A stretch of 5,133 bases of DNA, from the NCBI GenBank assembly GCA_026419315.1, contig JANZZQ010000089.1:1-5133 (forward strand), given 5' to 3'. The DNA comes from Armatimonadota bacterium. GTDB taxonomy: Bacteria; Armatimonadota; Fervidibacteria; Fervidibacterales; Fervidibacteraceae. Below the pieces are notes generated by a model. The model made no database searches. It saw only the letters and a list, made by a program, of their open reading frames with translations, and was not told the origin of the DNA. Position numbers and translations under genes: made by a program. Below, in pieces: positions 1 to 5,133 of the stretch. Positions within the stretch are counted from its first letter, which is position 1, and the number at the start of each line of letters is the position of its first letter.

Positions 1-1
1 G

Positions 2-619
2 TCGTCAATAGTTCGCGCTCAAGAAGATGAAGAGTTTCGCCGAATCGTTCAAAACGCCGATTTGGTGACGCCCGACGGCATCGGCGTCGTTTGGGGAGCA
101 AGGCTCCTCGGTTTGCCCGTTTACCAACGAGTTCCCGGAGTTGAGTTGATGGCGAAATTGTGCGAACGGGCGGCTCAAAAGGGCTGGAAAGTTTTCATGC
201 TTGGTGCCAAACCCGGCGTTGCGGAGCAAGCAGCGAAAAACTTGCAAGCACGCTACCCCGGTCTTCAAATCGTTGGAACCCATCACGGCTATTTCACGCC
301 TGAAGAAGAACCACAAGTTATCGCAAAGATCAAAGCTGCTCAACCCGATATTCTTTTCGTCGCCTTCGGCATCCCGAAGCAAGAGAAATGGATTGCTCAC
401 CACGCTGACGAGTTGCAAGTGCCGATTTGCATCGGCGTTGGCGGCAGTTTTGATGTCTACGCAGGAGTTGTCAAGCGAGCGCCAGAGTGGGTTCAAAGAC
501 TTTGTCTTGAGTGGCTTTACAGAACGGTCAAAGACCCTAAAAGGCTACCACGGCTAAAAGCCATTCCGAAGTTGCTTTGGTTGGTCATCAAAGAGGCTTG
601 GATGCGCAAGGCAGTCTAA
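2..619 (+). CDS. WecG/TagA/CpsF family glycosyltransferase, 5' end outside the window
   Basis: Members of this family (GT26) move a sugar, typically ManNAc or ManNAcA, from a UDP donor to an undecaprenyl-linked acceptor at the inner face of the membrane, in teichoic acid, enterobacterial common antigen or exopolysaccharide synthesis. The frame is open from base 2 and gives 205 residues; family members are usually about 240-250. Visible landmarks are TPDGIGVVWG (23-32), whose Asp25 matches the proposed catalytic base of TagA; RVPG (43-46); LGAKPG (67-72); HHGYF (94-98); PDILFVAFGIPKQEKW (115-130); GVGGSFDVYAG (145-155); and RAPEWVQRLCLEWLYR (159-174), followed by a basic C-terminal tail. About 40 residues are missing, including the Thr/Asn motif expected just before the window. 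The TTG at 62 can be read as a start, but homologous sequence continues upstream of it, so it is not the real one. The acceptor and sugar cannot be told from sequence. No terminator is evident after the stop. Confidence 0.95.
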   Translation, partial: SSIVRAQEDEEFRRIVQNADLVTPDGIGVVWGARLLGLPVYQRVPGVELMAKLCERAAQKGWKVFMLGAKPGVAEQAAKNLQARYPGLQIVGTHHGYFTPEEEPQVIAKIKAAQPDILFVAFGIPKQEKWIAHHADELQVPICIGVGGSFDVYAGVVKRAPEWVQRLCLEWLYRTVKDPKRLPRLKAIPKLLWLVIKEAWMRKAV

Positions 620-726
620 GGCGAACTTCGCAACATCCTTTGGCTGTGTCACTTTCCCCTTGAAGGCTAACGGCGTGGAGGCTGTGCCCTTTGGAATTTT
701 GGGGGTAAATCTTTGGGGAAAGGCAA

Positions 727-802
727 TGGTGCGCCGGGCAGGAATTGAACCTGCGACCCCCGGATTAAAAGTCCGGTGCTCTGCCGACTGAGCTACCGGC
801 GC
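727..802 (-). tRNA. trnK: tRNA-Lys (anticodon UUU)
   Basis: On the minus strand a complete cloverleaf runs from 802 to 730. It has a 7-bp acceptor stem (GCGCCGG with CCGGCGC), a D arm GCTC/GAGC with loop AGTCGGCA, an anticodon stem CCGGA/TCCGG around loop CTTTTAA, a 5-nt variable loop, and a T arm GCAGG/CCTGC with loop TTCAATT. The anticodon TTT lies at 769-767. The discriminator base is A, as expected for bacterial tRNA-Lys. The 3' CCA is encoded in the DNA (TGG at 727-729 on the plus strand), giving 73 nt plus CCA. The gene converges on the glycosyltransferase gene about 107 bases away. Its likely promoter is at 899-927. Confidence 0.98.
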
Positions 803-805
803 ACT

Positions 806-825
806 GCGAAGAAAAAATTTCTCGC
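806..825 (-). repeat. Imperfect inverted repeat just 5' of tRNA-Lys
   Basis: GCGA(A)GAAA at 806-814 pairs with TTTCTCGC at 818-825: eight base pairs with one bulged A and a 3-nt loop. In the minus-strand precursor it ends three bases before the mature 5' end of the tRNA, where RNase P would cut. It is A/T-rich near the loop and may be of little stability. A role in leader folding is inference. Confidence 0.4.
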
Positions 826-847
826 AAACGAAATTCCCTCTTAATTC

Positions 848-889
848 CCAAAGAGGCTGGTGACTCAGCACTCGCTGACCCTCTTTTGG
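848..889 (-). repeat. Imperfect hairpin in the predicted tRNA-Lys leader
   Basis: CCAAAGAGG (848-856) pairs with CCTCTTTTGG (880-889) with a one-base bulge. Inside it, TCAGC (865-869) pairs perfectly with GCTGA (874-878) around the tetraloop ACTC. The two stems are separated by an asymmetric internal loop of 8 nt on one side and 1 nt on the other. From the promoter at 899-927 this structure would sit at the very 5' end of the tRNA precursor. No U-run follows it on either strand, so it does not look like a standard terminator. Confidence 0.45.
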
Positions 890-898
890 TCGCTATTC

Positions 899-927
899 AT
901 TTTAACACGCTTCCGCAGATAAATCAA
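899..927 (-). promoter_or_regulatory. Sigma70-type promoter reading toward tRNA-Lys
   Basis: On the minus strand TTGATT (927-922) is followed by a 17-base spacer and TAAAAT (904-899). A TGT triplet lies directly before the -10, making it also an extended -10. Both boxes match consensus at four or more of six positions with ideal spacing. Predicted initiation is near 892, leaving a leader of about 90 nt before the mature tRNA-Lys. No other gene lies downstream in this direction before the tRNA. Confidence 0.65.
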
Positions 928-1135
928 CGCCTGCCGGTGCTGTTCCCAAACACGGTCGGACAAGTTGTGGGCAAGTTGGAAAACTCGGGGAAGGTCAGAA
1001 CGAACGCTGCCGGTGAATTGAGAAGGGAAATCCGGGGAGAGTTTTGGGGTAAGTCGCTCCAACTACACCATCGGGGCTAACCCCAAAGGCTCGGCTTTTG
1101 ACGGTTTGGTTTCTGCATCGTTTTTGAAGTTCTTG

Positions 1136-1144
1136 TGCTACAAT
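1136..1144 (+). promoter_or_regulatory. Extended -10 promoter for the small membrane protein gene
   Basis: TGC followed by TACAAT (1139-1144) is an extended -10 element, five of six matches to TATAAT. No good -35 is found at 16-18 bases upstream, which is common for extended -10 promoters. Initiation is expected near the A at 1151, one base before a GC-rich hairpin. The same TGC-YAYAAT pattern occurs ahead of the nuclease gene at 1442-1450. Confidence 0.5.
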
Positions 1145-1151
1145 CGCAACA

Positions 1152-1167
1152 GCGCTCTGTCGAGCGC
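1152..1167 (+). repeat. Perfect 6-bp GC-rich hairpin directly before the Shine-Dalgarno site
   Basis: GCGCTC (1152-1157), loop TGTC, GAGCGC (1162-1167). The stem ends one base before the AAGGAG at 1169-1174. If transcription starts near 1151, the messenger would begin with this hairpin. It could protect the 5' end or influence ribosome access, or it could be a DNA operator. The pairing is plain in the sequence; the role is inference. Confidence 0.55.
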
Positions 1168-1184
1168 GAAGGAGATGAGATGTG

Positions 1185-1424
1185 ATGAGCAAGGCGGAAT
1201 GGATTGAGACGGCGATAATTTTTATTGCTTTGGCGCTGCTTTGGGTTCCCATTTTGGGTTTGCAGCAATGGTGGTTTAGGTTTGCCCTTTGGGCTTGTGT
1301 GCCTGTTCTCATTTGGATTGCCTGGCGGCGATGGCAGAGGTTCAACGAAGCACTGAAGAGCATTCAAAGGGAGGACGAAATTTTCCGCCCACTCCCCCCA
1401 GAAATGCGAGACCGTTTAAAGTAG
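1185..1424 (+). CDS. Small Trp-rich protein with two predicted membrane spans, family not recognised
   Basis: This 79-residue protein is not assigned to any family I know. Two hydrophobic segments, about residues 7-26 and 31-47, are joined by a very short turn (QQWWFR, 27-32). The basic cluster RRWQR (48-52) follows the second span, so by the positive-inside rule both ends should face the cytoplasm. The last 28 residues are polar and charged (ALKSIQREDEIF, then PLPPEMRDRLK). Eight of 79 residues are Trp (6, 20, 29, 30, 36, 44, 47, 50). AAGGAG at 1169-1174 lies 10 bases before the ATG at 1185; a GTG at 1182, 7 bases from it, would add one residue and cannot be excluded. The good ribosome site, upstream extended -10 and typical membrane-protein composition argue that it is real. 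It precedes the DUF151 nuclease gene by 65 bases on the same strand, so joint transcription is possible. Confidence 0.75.
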   Translation: MSKAEWIETAIIFIALALLWVPILGLQQWWFRFALWACVPVLIWIAWRRWQRFNEALKSIQREDEIFRPLPPEMRDRLK

Positions 1425-1441
1425 CATCTTCTGGTGACGAT

Positions 1442-1454
1442 TGCCATAATGGCA
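1442..1454 (+). promoter_or_regulatory. Candidate extended -10 promoter of the nuclease gene within a 13-base palindrome
   Basis: TGC plus CATAAT (1442-1450) is an extended -10 like the one at 1136-1144. The same bases are part of a palindrome, TGCCAT-A-ATGGCA (1442-1454), symmetric except for its central base. There is no recognisable -35. Such a palindrome over a -10 box could be an operator, or the symmetry may be chance. It would give the nuclease gene its own promoter in the 65-base gap. Confidence 0.4.
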
Positions 1455-1476
1455 GTTGAAGGAGCACACAAAAAGC

Positions 1477-1484
1477 GAGGGTGA
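1477..1484 (+). promoter_or_regulatory. Shine-Dalgarno site that decides the nuclease start
   Basis: GAGGGTGA resembles the anti-SD complement and ends five bases before the ATG at 1490. It overlaps the alternative GTG start at 1481, for which the only upstream purine block (AAGGAG, 1459-1464) is 16 bases away. This favours ATG 1490. Confidence 0.55.
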
Positions 1485-1489
1485 TTAAA

Positions 1490-1975
1490 ATGTTGGAAGT
1501 CAAAGTGGAAACCGTCGCTCAAGACCTATTCAATCGCCCAGTCGTTATTCTCCGAGAGCCCGAGAGCAACCGCGTCTTGCCCATTTGGATTGGTCAGGCA
1601 GAGGCGTGGGCGATTGCTTTGGAGCTGCGTGGCGAGAAACCACCGCGACCTCTCACCCACGACTTAATGCGAAACATGTTGGAGCAACTTGGGGTTAAAG
1701 TCGTTAGAGTTGTCATCCACGACCTAATTGACAGCACCTACTACGCAACCATCTACCTTGAACATGAGGGCAAATCCCACGAAATAGACTCACGCCCCAG
1801 CGACGCCTTAGCATTGGCGCTCCGGACGGGGGCTCCTATTTACATCTCCGGCAATGTGATTGACTCACTGATGGATTTGAGCATGGAGGATGAGGAAAGC
1901 GAGCGGAACGAACTTGAGCGTTTCCGCCGCCTAATGCAGCAACTTGAGGAAGATTTGAGCGAAGAGGCTCATTGA
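1490..1975 (+). CDS. DUF151 / bifunctional nuclease family protein
   Basis: The protein has 161 residues and belongs to the BFN (DUF151) family, whose plant members have RNase and DNase activity; bacterial members such as Thermotoga TM0160 are structurally known but their cellular role is unclear. The conserved core is all present: RPVVILRE (16-23), LPIWIGQAEAWAIA (30-43), PPRPLTHDLMRNML (51-64), STYYATIYL (82-90), and the signature IDSRPSDALALALR (99-112) followed by APIYIS (115-120). The catalytic domain ends near 125. The tail from about 128 to 161 is very acidic and helical in appearance (MEDEESERNE, then LMQQLEEDLSEEAH), in place of the UVR domain that some relatives carry. A GTG at 1481 would add three residues. 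It may be co-transcribed with the membrane protein gene upstream. Its stop is three bases from the stop of the convergent oxidoreductase gene, leaving no room for a separate terminator. Confidence 0.95.
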   Translation: MLEVKVETVAQDLFNRPVVILREPESNRVLPIWIGQAEAWAIALELRGEKPPRPLTHDLMRNMLEQLGVKVVRVVIHDLIDSTYYATIYLEHEGKSHEIDSRPSDALALALRTGAPIYISGNVIDSLMDLSMEDEESERNELERFRRLMQQLEEDLSEEAH

Positions 1976-1978
1976 GGT

Positions 1979-2998
1979 TTAGGTGTTAGCGGCGCTGAGT
2001 TTCCGCTTCACAGTTTCTAAGGAAACGGTTTGTCCAGACTGCCAACTTTCCCAAATGGCTTCATGGACGAGCATAACTTCAAAGCCATCTTCAAATGTGG
2101 CGATGGGAGGCGCTTCTCTTTCCCCTTGAACCCACGCTGAAAAATGTTGTAGCAGTCGGTCTGTCGTGTCCGCCCTAACGATTTCCGTGCTTACCAAATC
2201 GTTAACCCGTTCGTAAATCCCGCTGGGAGAAAGAGACCATCGGTTAACCTCCACACCGTTGCTGACTATGCGAGCGTTCCCTTTCCGACCTATGATTGCG
2301 TGAACGGACGGTATCCCCCAACCTCCCATGCTCCCGTAAACCAAACCAGTTACATCGCCGAAGTTCAGTGTAACACAAAGGGTGTCAAGGGCATTGGTTG
2401 AGGTGATAGCGTTTCGGGTTGCTGTGGCAAAAACGCTTTCTGGTTCTTTCCCGGCAACCCACAAGACCAAATCCAAATCGTGAGTCAAAAAATCGGTGAT
2501 TCCCGCCCAAGGTTCAGGGCGAAGGTAGGGAGCGGGCATAATTCCCGGATTGCGGCTGGAGATGATCAGAAGGGGTTGCATATCTTGCCCAATTTCCCGC
2601 CACTTTTGGAAGACAGGATAAAACCGCAATTGGTAGGAAATCGCACCGCAAACCCCTCTCACTTCCGCAAGCCGAACCAACTCCCACGCCTCCGATGCCG
2701 ATGTCGTCATCATTTTTTCAAGCAAAACATGCTTGCCCTCCAAGATCGCTCTGCGGGCAACGCTGAAATGGTGTTCAACGGAAGTGGCGATATAAACTGC
2801 ATCCATCTCAACTTGAGTTAGCATCTCCTCAAAGTTTCGGAAGAAGGGAACTTGCAATTGTTCACCGACTTGCTTTGCTTTCGTTTCGTCAACATCGCAA
2901 ACAGCGACTAACCGCACCCCCGGGGTCTGAGTCATCAAGTGAGCGACACCTGCTCCCCGTCCACCACATCCAACGACACCAAAGCGGAGCGCTTCCAT
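1979..2998 (-). CDS. Gfo/Idh/MocA family NAD(P)-dependent oxidoreductase
   Basis: A complete 339-residue protein of the usual length for this family, which oxidises or reduces sugars, inositols and related polyols, or cleaves glycosides by redox chemistry, in the cytosol. The N-terminal Rossmann domain shows GVVGCGGRG (7-15) for the dinucleotide, and an acidic CDVD (34-37) at the end of the second strand, which favours NAD(H). ATSVEHHF (71-78) follows. The catalytic-lysine motif reads EKMM (94-97) instead of the usual EKP; Lys95 is kept. The C-terminal substrate domain includes DFLTHDLDLVLWVAG (169-183), with Asp169, His173 and Asp176 in the family's catalytic positions. There is no signal peptide. 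The ATG at 2998 follows GAGGAGGG (3013-3006) by seven bases, an excellent site. It lies 183 bases downstream of the helicase gene on the same strand, with no clear promoter seen between. The substrate cannot be deduced from the sequence. Confidence 0.95.
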   Translation of the reverse strand: MEALRFGVVGCGGRGAGVAHLMTQTPGVRLVAVCDVDETKAKQVGEQLQVPFFRNFEEMLTQVEMDAVYIATSVEHHFSVARRAILEGKHVLLEKMMTTSASEAWELVRLAEVRGVCGAISYQLRFYPVFQKWREIGQDMQPLLIISSRNPGIMPAPYLRPEPWAGITDFLTHDLDLVLWVAGKEPESVFATATRNAITSTNALDTLCVTLNFGDVTGLVYGSMGGWGIPSVHAIIGRKGNARIVSNGVEVNRWSLSPSGIYERVNDLVSTEIVRADTTDRLLQHFSAWVQGEREAPPIATFEDGFEVMLVHEAIWESWQSGQTVSLETVKRKLSAANT

Positions 2999-3181
2999 GT
3001 TGAGACCCTCCTCGCTGATGGTTTTCCCAATACTTTGGACATCGGCGGAACCCCCATGTTGTTAAGGTTGGCAAGGACGGTTCAAAATGTTGCCTGCAAA
3101 GATGCGGTGTTGAGTTTCCCCGAACCTCACAATTCGCACTTAACAGTCCTTTGAGATAACCGCTCCGCTTTGCCCGGCGCT

Positions 3182-5114
3182 TCATCGCGAATTCAGCAAT
3201 TCCAAAGGGGCAAATTCCAAAGCCAGCCGTTTCTCCCCCACTGAGACATCGTCAAACTTGACTACAACCATAGGCAAACTCTCGTCGGGTTCAATGGCGA
3301 CAATTGTCCCGGTTCCAAACTGCCGATGCCTCACTTTCATCCCGACACGCACATCCTCTATCCGCAACCGCTTCTTCGGTTCACCAATTTGCTGCTTCGG
3401 TGCTGTCAACTCGCTTGCCCTGCGGACATGGAGACCTCTTACGATTTCCTGCACGCTCGGTTTCTTGCTGGGAACAAATTCAACTCCCTTCATCCTCAAA
3501 AACCCCTGAGGGGTAGGAACTCCTCGCCACTCATCGATCAAAGCCAACGGCACCTCGTTCAAAAACCTTGAGGGTTCTGTGGGCGCATATCTTGTCTCGC
3601 CCCACTTCCCTGCTGACCAACCCCGCCTTTGAGCGTAAATTAAGAACGCTCGGTCCTTAGCCCTTGTCAAGGCAACATAGAAAAGCCTTCGTTCCTCTTC
3701 AAGTTGCCATGAATCGTCAAGGCTTCGCGAATGCGGGAACAAGCCTTCTTCCAAACCGACGACGAAGACGACGGGAAACTCCAAACCTTTTGCGCTGTGG
3801 GCTGTTATGAGGGTGACGACATCGCTTCGCCAGTTCGCTTCATCCTGCGGTGAAAGGAGAGCAAGTTGCTCCAAGAAGCGATTCAACGACTGGGATGCTG
3901 GAACTTCGGGAAATTGCCTTTCCGCAGCGGAAACAAGTTGGGACAGGTTCTCCAACCGTTCTTGAGCCATTAGTTGCCCTTCACTCCTGATGAGGTAATC
4001 CGCATAGCCAGTGACTTCAACAAGCCTTTGAATGAGTTGGGACAAGGTCAATTCATCCATTTGAGCCTTTAGCGAATCCACCAAATCCGCAAAACCTTTG
4101 ACCGCCAACCTTGCCCTCGTGTCAAGGAGTGCTAAAGCGTCTCCACTTGAGATTGCTTCCAAGATTGGTCTGTTCTTTTGCATCGCGAACTGTCGCAAAC
4201 GCTCGATCGTCCTCTCCCCAATCCCTCGTGGCGGCAAGTTGATAACCCGAATTAAACTGACTTCGTCAGCAGGGTTGACGAGAATTCGCAAGTAAGCGAT
4301 TATGTCCTTGACTTCCTTTCGCTCGTAGAAACGCAACGCCCCAACAACACGATACGGGATACCCCAGCGAATGAAGGTTTCCTCAAAAGGTCGGGACTGA
4401 GCGTTGATGCGGTAAATGACGGCGAAATCGCTGAACCGATACCTCCCCTCACGAACCCATTCGTTGACAACACTGGCGACGAATGCTGCCTCCTCAAGGT
4501 CATCTTGCGCCCTGAAGAGCACGACAGGGTCCCCGCCTTTCCTCACTGCTTGCAACCGCTTTTCATGCCTGTGTTTGTTGTGCCTGATGACATACCAAGC
4601 GGTGTCAAGGATCGCTTGGGTTGAGCGGTAGTTGTTCTCCAAAGTGAAAATCCTGATTTCGGGGAAGCGGTTGGGTAATTCAAGCATCAAACGGACATCT
4701 GAGCCTCGCCACGAGTAAATGTTCTGGTCGTCATCGCCGATCACGAAAAGGTTTCGGTGCTTCTCCGACAAAAGCAAAGTCAACTCGTGTTGTGGCTTGT
4801 TGACATCTTGATACTCGTCGACGAGCACATGCAAAAATCGGGTCTGGTAATAATCGGCGACATGCTGGTGCTCACGAAGCATTTTCAAGGCTAACCAAAG
4901 CAGATCGTCAAAATCAACTGCTCTCGCTTGACGGAGCGCTTCCTGGTAGCGCCGATACACGCGAGCCACAACTTGCTGGAAGGGTGTTTCCGCAATTTTG
5001 GCAAGTTCATCAGGTGTGACCATTTCCGTTTTCGCAGCGCTTATGGCTGTTTGAACTGCTGAGACAGAAAACCTGTCGGGGTCAATGTTTAGTTCCTTGA
5101 AGATGGTCTTGATC
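3182..5114 (-). CDS. pcrA: PcrA/UvrD-type superfamily 1A DNA helicase, N-terminus missing at contig end
   Basis: This is an ATP-driven 3'-5' DNA translocase/helicase of repair and replication. There are 643 genomic residues, numbered here from the Ile codon at 5113. Motif II is VDEYQDVN (98-105), motif III VIGDDDQNIYSWRGSD (124-139), and motif IV LENNYRST (158-165). The 2B region includes RFYERKEVKDIIAYLRI (261-277). Motif V is ITAHSAKGLEFPVVFVVGLE (436-455) and motif VI EEERRLFYVALTRAK (472-486). The C-terminus (588-643) carries the small Tudor-like fold typical of PcrA/UvrD, with VGMKVRHRQFGTGTIVAIEP and a FAPLELL ending, known to bind RNA polymerase in PcrA. Trp135, Arg136 and Arg163 match PcrA Trp259, Arg260 and Arg287, so about 124 residues are absent. 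The loss includes the Q motif, Walker A and motif Ia. The gene is not a true pseudogene: the contig ends in adapter at 5115. The ATG at 5131 is artificial. Confidence 0.95.
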
Positions 5115-5133
5115 CTGTCTCTTATACACATCT
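5115..5133. other. Nextera/Tn5 mosaic-end adapter, not genomic sequence
   Basis: The last 19 bases, CTGTCTCTTATACACATCT, are exactly the Tn5 mosaic-end sequence used in Nextera tagmentation libraries, read from the genomic insert outward. Read on the minus strand they give the false peptide start MCIRD, with the next Arg codon spanning the junction, fused in frame to the helicase. The sequence should be trimmed at 5114. Confidence 0.97.

Larger units (their letters stand above)
803..1184. other. Gene-free divergent region between tRNA-Lys and the small membrane protein gene
   Basis: This 382-base stretch carries the tRNA promoter and leader hairpins at its left end and the plus-strand promoter, leader hairpin and Shine-Dalgarno site of the membrane protein gene at its right end. 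Several overlapping open frames cross the middle (about 930-1115) on both strands, but none has a convincing start site, recognisable motif or neighbouring support. TTTGGGGT (1043-1050) and ACCCCAAA (1080-1087) form an inverted repeat with a 29-base loop. I see no gene here. Confidence 0.6.

Noticed and set aside
62..64. TTG as the start of the glycosyltransferase
   Set aside because: Family-like sequence continues in frame to base 2 and the conserved Asp would be only residue 5, so the gene begins upstream of the window.
652..722. CTTTCCCC/GGGGAAAG inverted repeat after the glycosyltransferase as a terminator
   Set aside because: The loop is 55 bases, no U-run follows on either strand, and low-complexity G/C runs are common in this spacer.
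554..871. Minus-strand frame reading through the tRNA with VAQSAEHRTFNPGVAGSIPARR-like text
   Set aside because: This is the well-known spurious translation of a tRNA gene; the cloverleaf explains the sequence fully.
865..1062. 65-residue minus-strand frame in the divergent region
   Set aside because: It overlaps the predicted tRNA promoter, has no convincing ribosome site and no recognised motif, and competes with an equally plausible frame on the plus strand.
1053..1078. Minus-strand stretch beginning GCCCCGATGGTGTAGTTGG, resembling the 5' end of a tRNA
   Set aside because: No anticodon arm, T arm or matching acceptor strand follows within the next 80 bases, so it is neither a tRNA nor a clear remnant.
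2889..3185. 98-residue minus-strand frame between helicase and oxidoreductase
   Set aside because: It overlaps the start of the oxidoreductase in another frame, has no recognisable motif and an unusual composition; the oxidoreductase start has an excellent Shine-Dalgarno site.
3182..5133. A helicase naturally lacking Walker A
   Set aside because: The absence coincides exactly with the adapter junction at 5114/5115, so it reflects the end of the contig.

Overview
The window holds a 5'-truncated glycosyltransferase, a tRNA-Lys gene, three complete protein genes and a truncated DNA helicase. It ends in 19 bases of sequencing adapter. The genes look bacterial: a WecG/TagA/CpsF glycosyltransferase, a DUF151 bifunctional nuclease, a PcrA/UvrD helicase and Shine-Dalgarno sites of AAGGAG or GAGGAGGG type. 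Base composition is moderate. Nothing fixes the phylum. An uncultured, possibly thermophilic lineage such as Armatimonadota or a relative is only a guess from general gene flavour. Because the last 19 bases are a Nextera (Tn5 tagmentation) mosaic end, the window probably reaches a contig end of a metagenome or single-cell assembly.

Layout. Positions 2-619 (+) encode the C-terminal part of a WecG/TagA/CpsF glycosyltransferase. Positions 727-802 (-) are tRNA-Lys(UUU) with an encoded CCA. A good sigma70-type promoter for it lies at 899-927 (-), so its precursor should carry a leader of about 90 nt with two imperfect hairpins. The rest of 803-1184 has no convincing gene. It also holds a plus-strand extended -10 promoter and a 5' leader hairpin for the next gene. 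Positions 1185-1424 (+) encode a Trp-rich protein with two membrane spans and no recognised family. Positions 1490-1975 (+) encode a DUF151 bifunctional nuclease. Positions 1979-2998 (-) encode a Gfo/Idh/MocA oxidoreductase that meets the nuclease gene tail to tail with 3 bases between. Positions 3182-5114 (-) encode a PcrA/UvrD helicase lacking about 124 N-terminal residues because the contig stops.

The genes do not form one pathway. They are surface-polymer glycosylation, translation, a possible small membrane protein plus nuclease pair, sugar-type redox metabolism, and DNA repair or replication. I see no defence system, CRISPR array, mobile element or other clearly new system. The points most worth a second look are the adapter (which creates a false start reading MCIRDR in the helicase), the unassigned Trp-rich membrane protein, the two matching extended -10 promoters, and the structured leaders.
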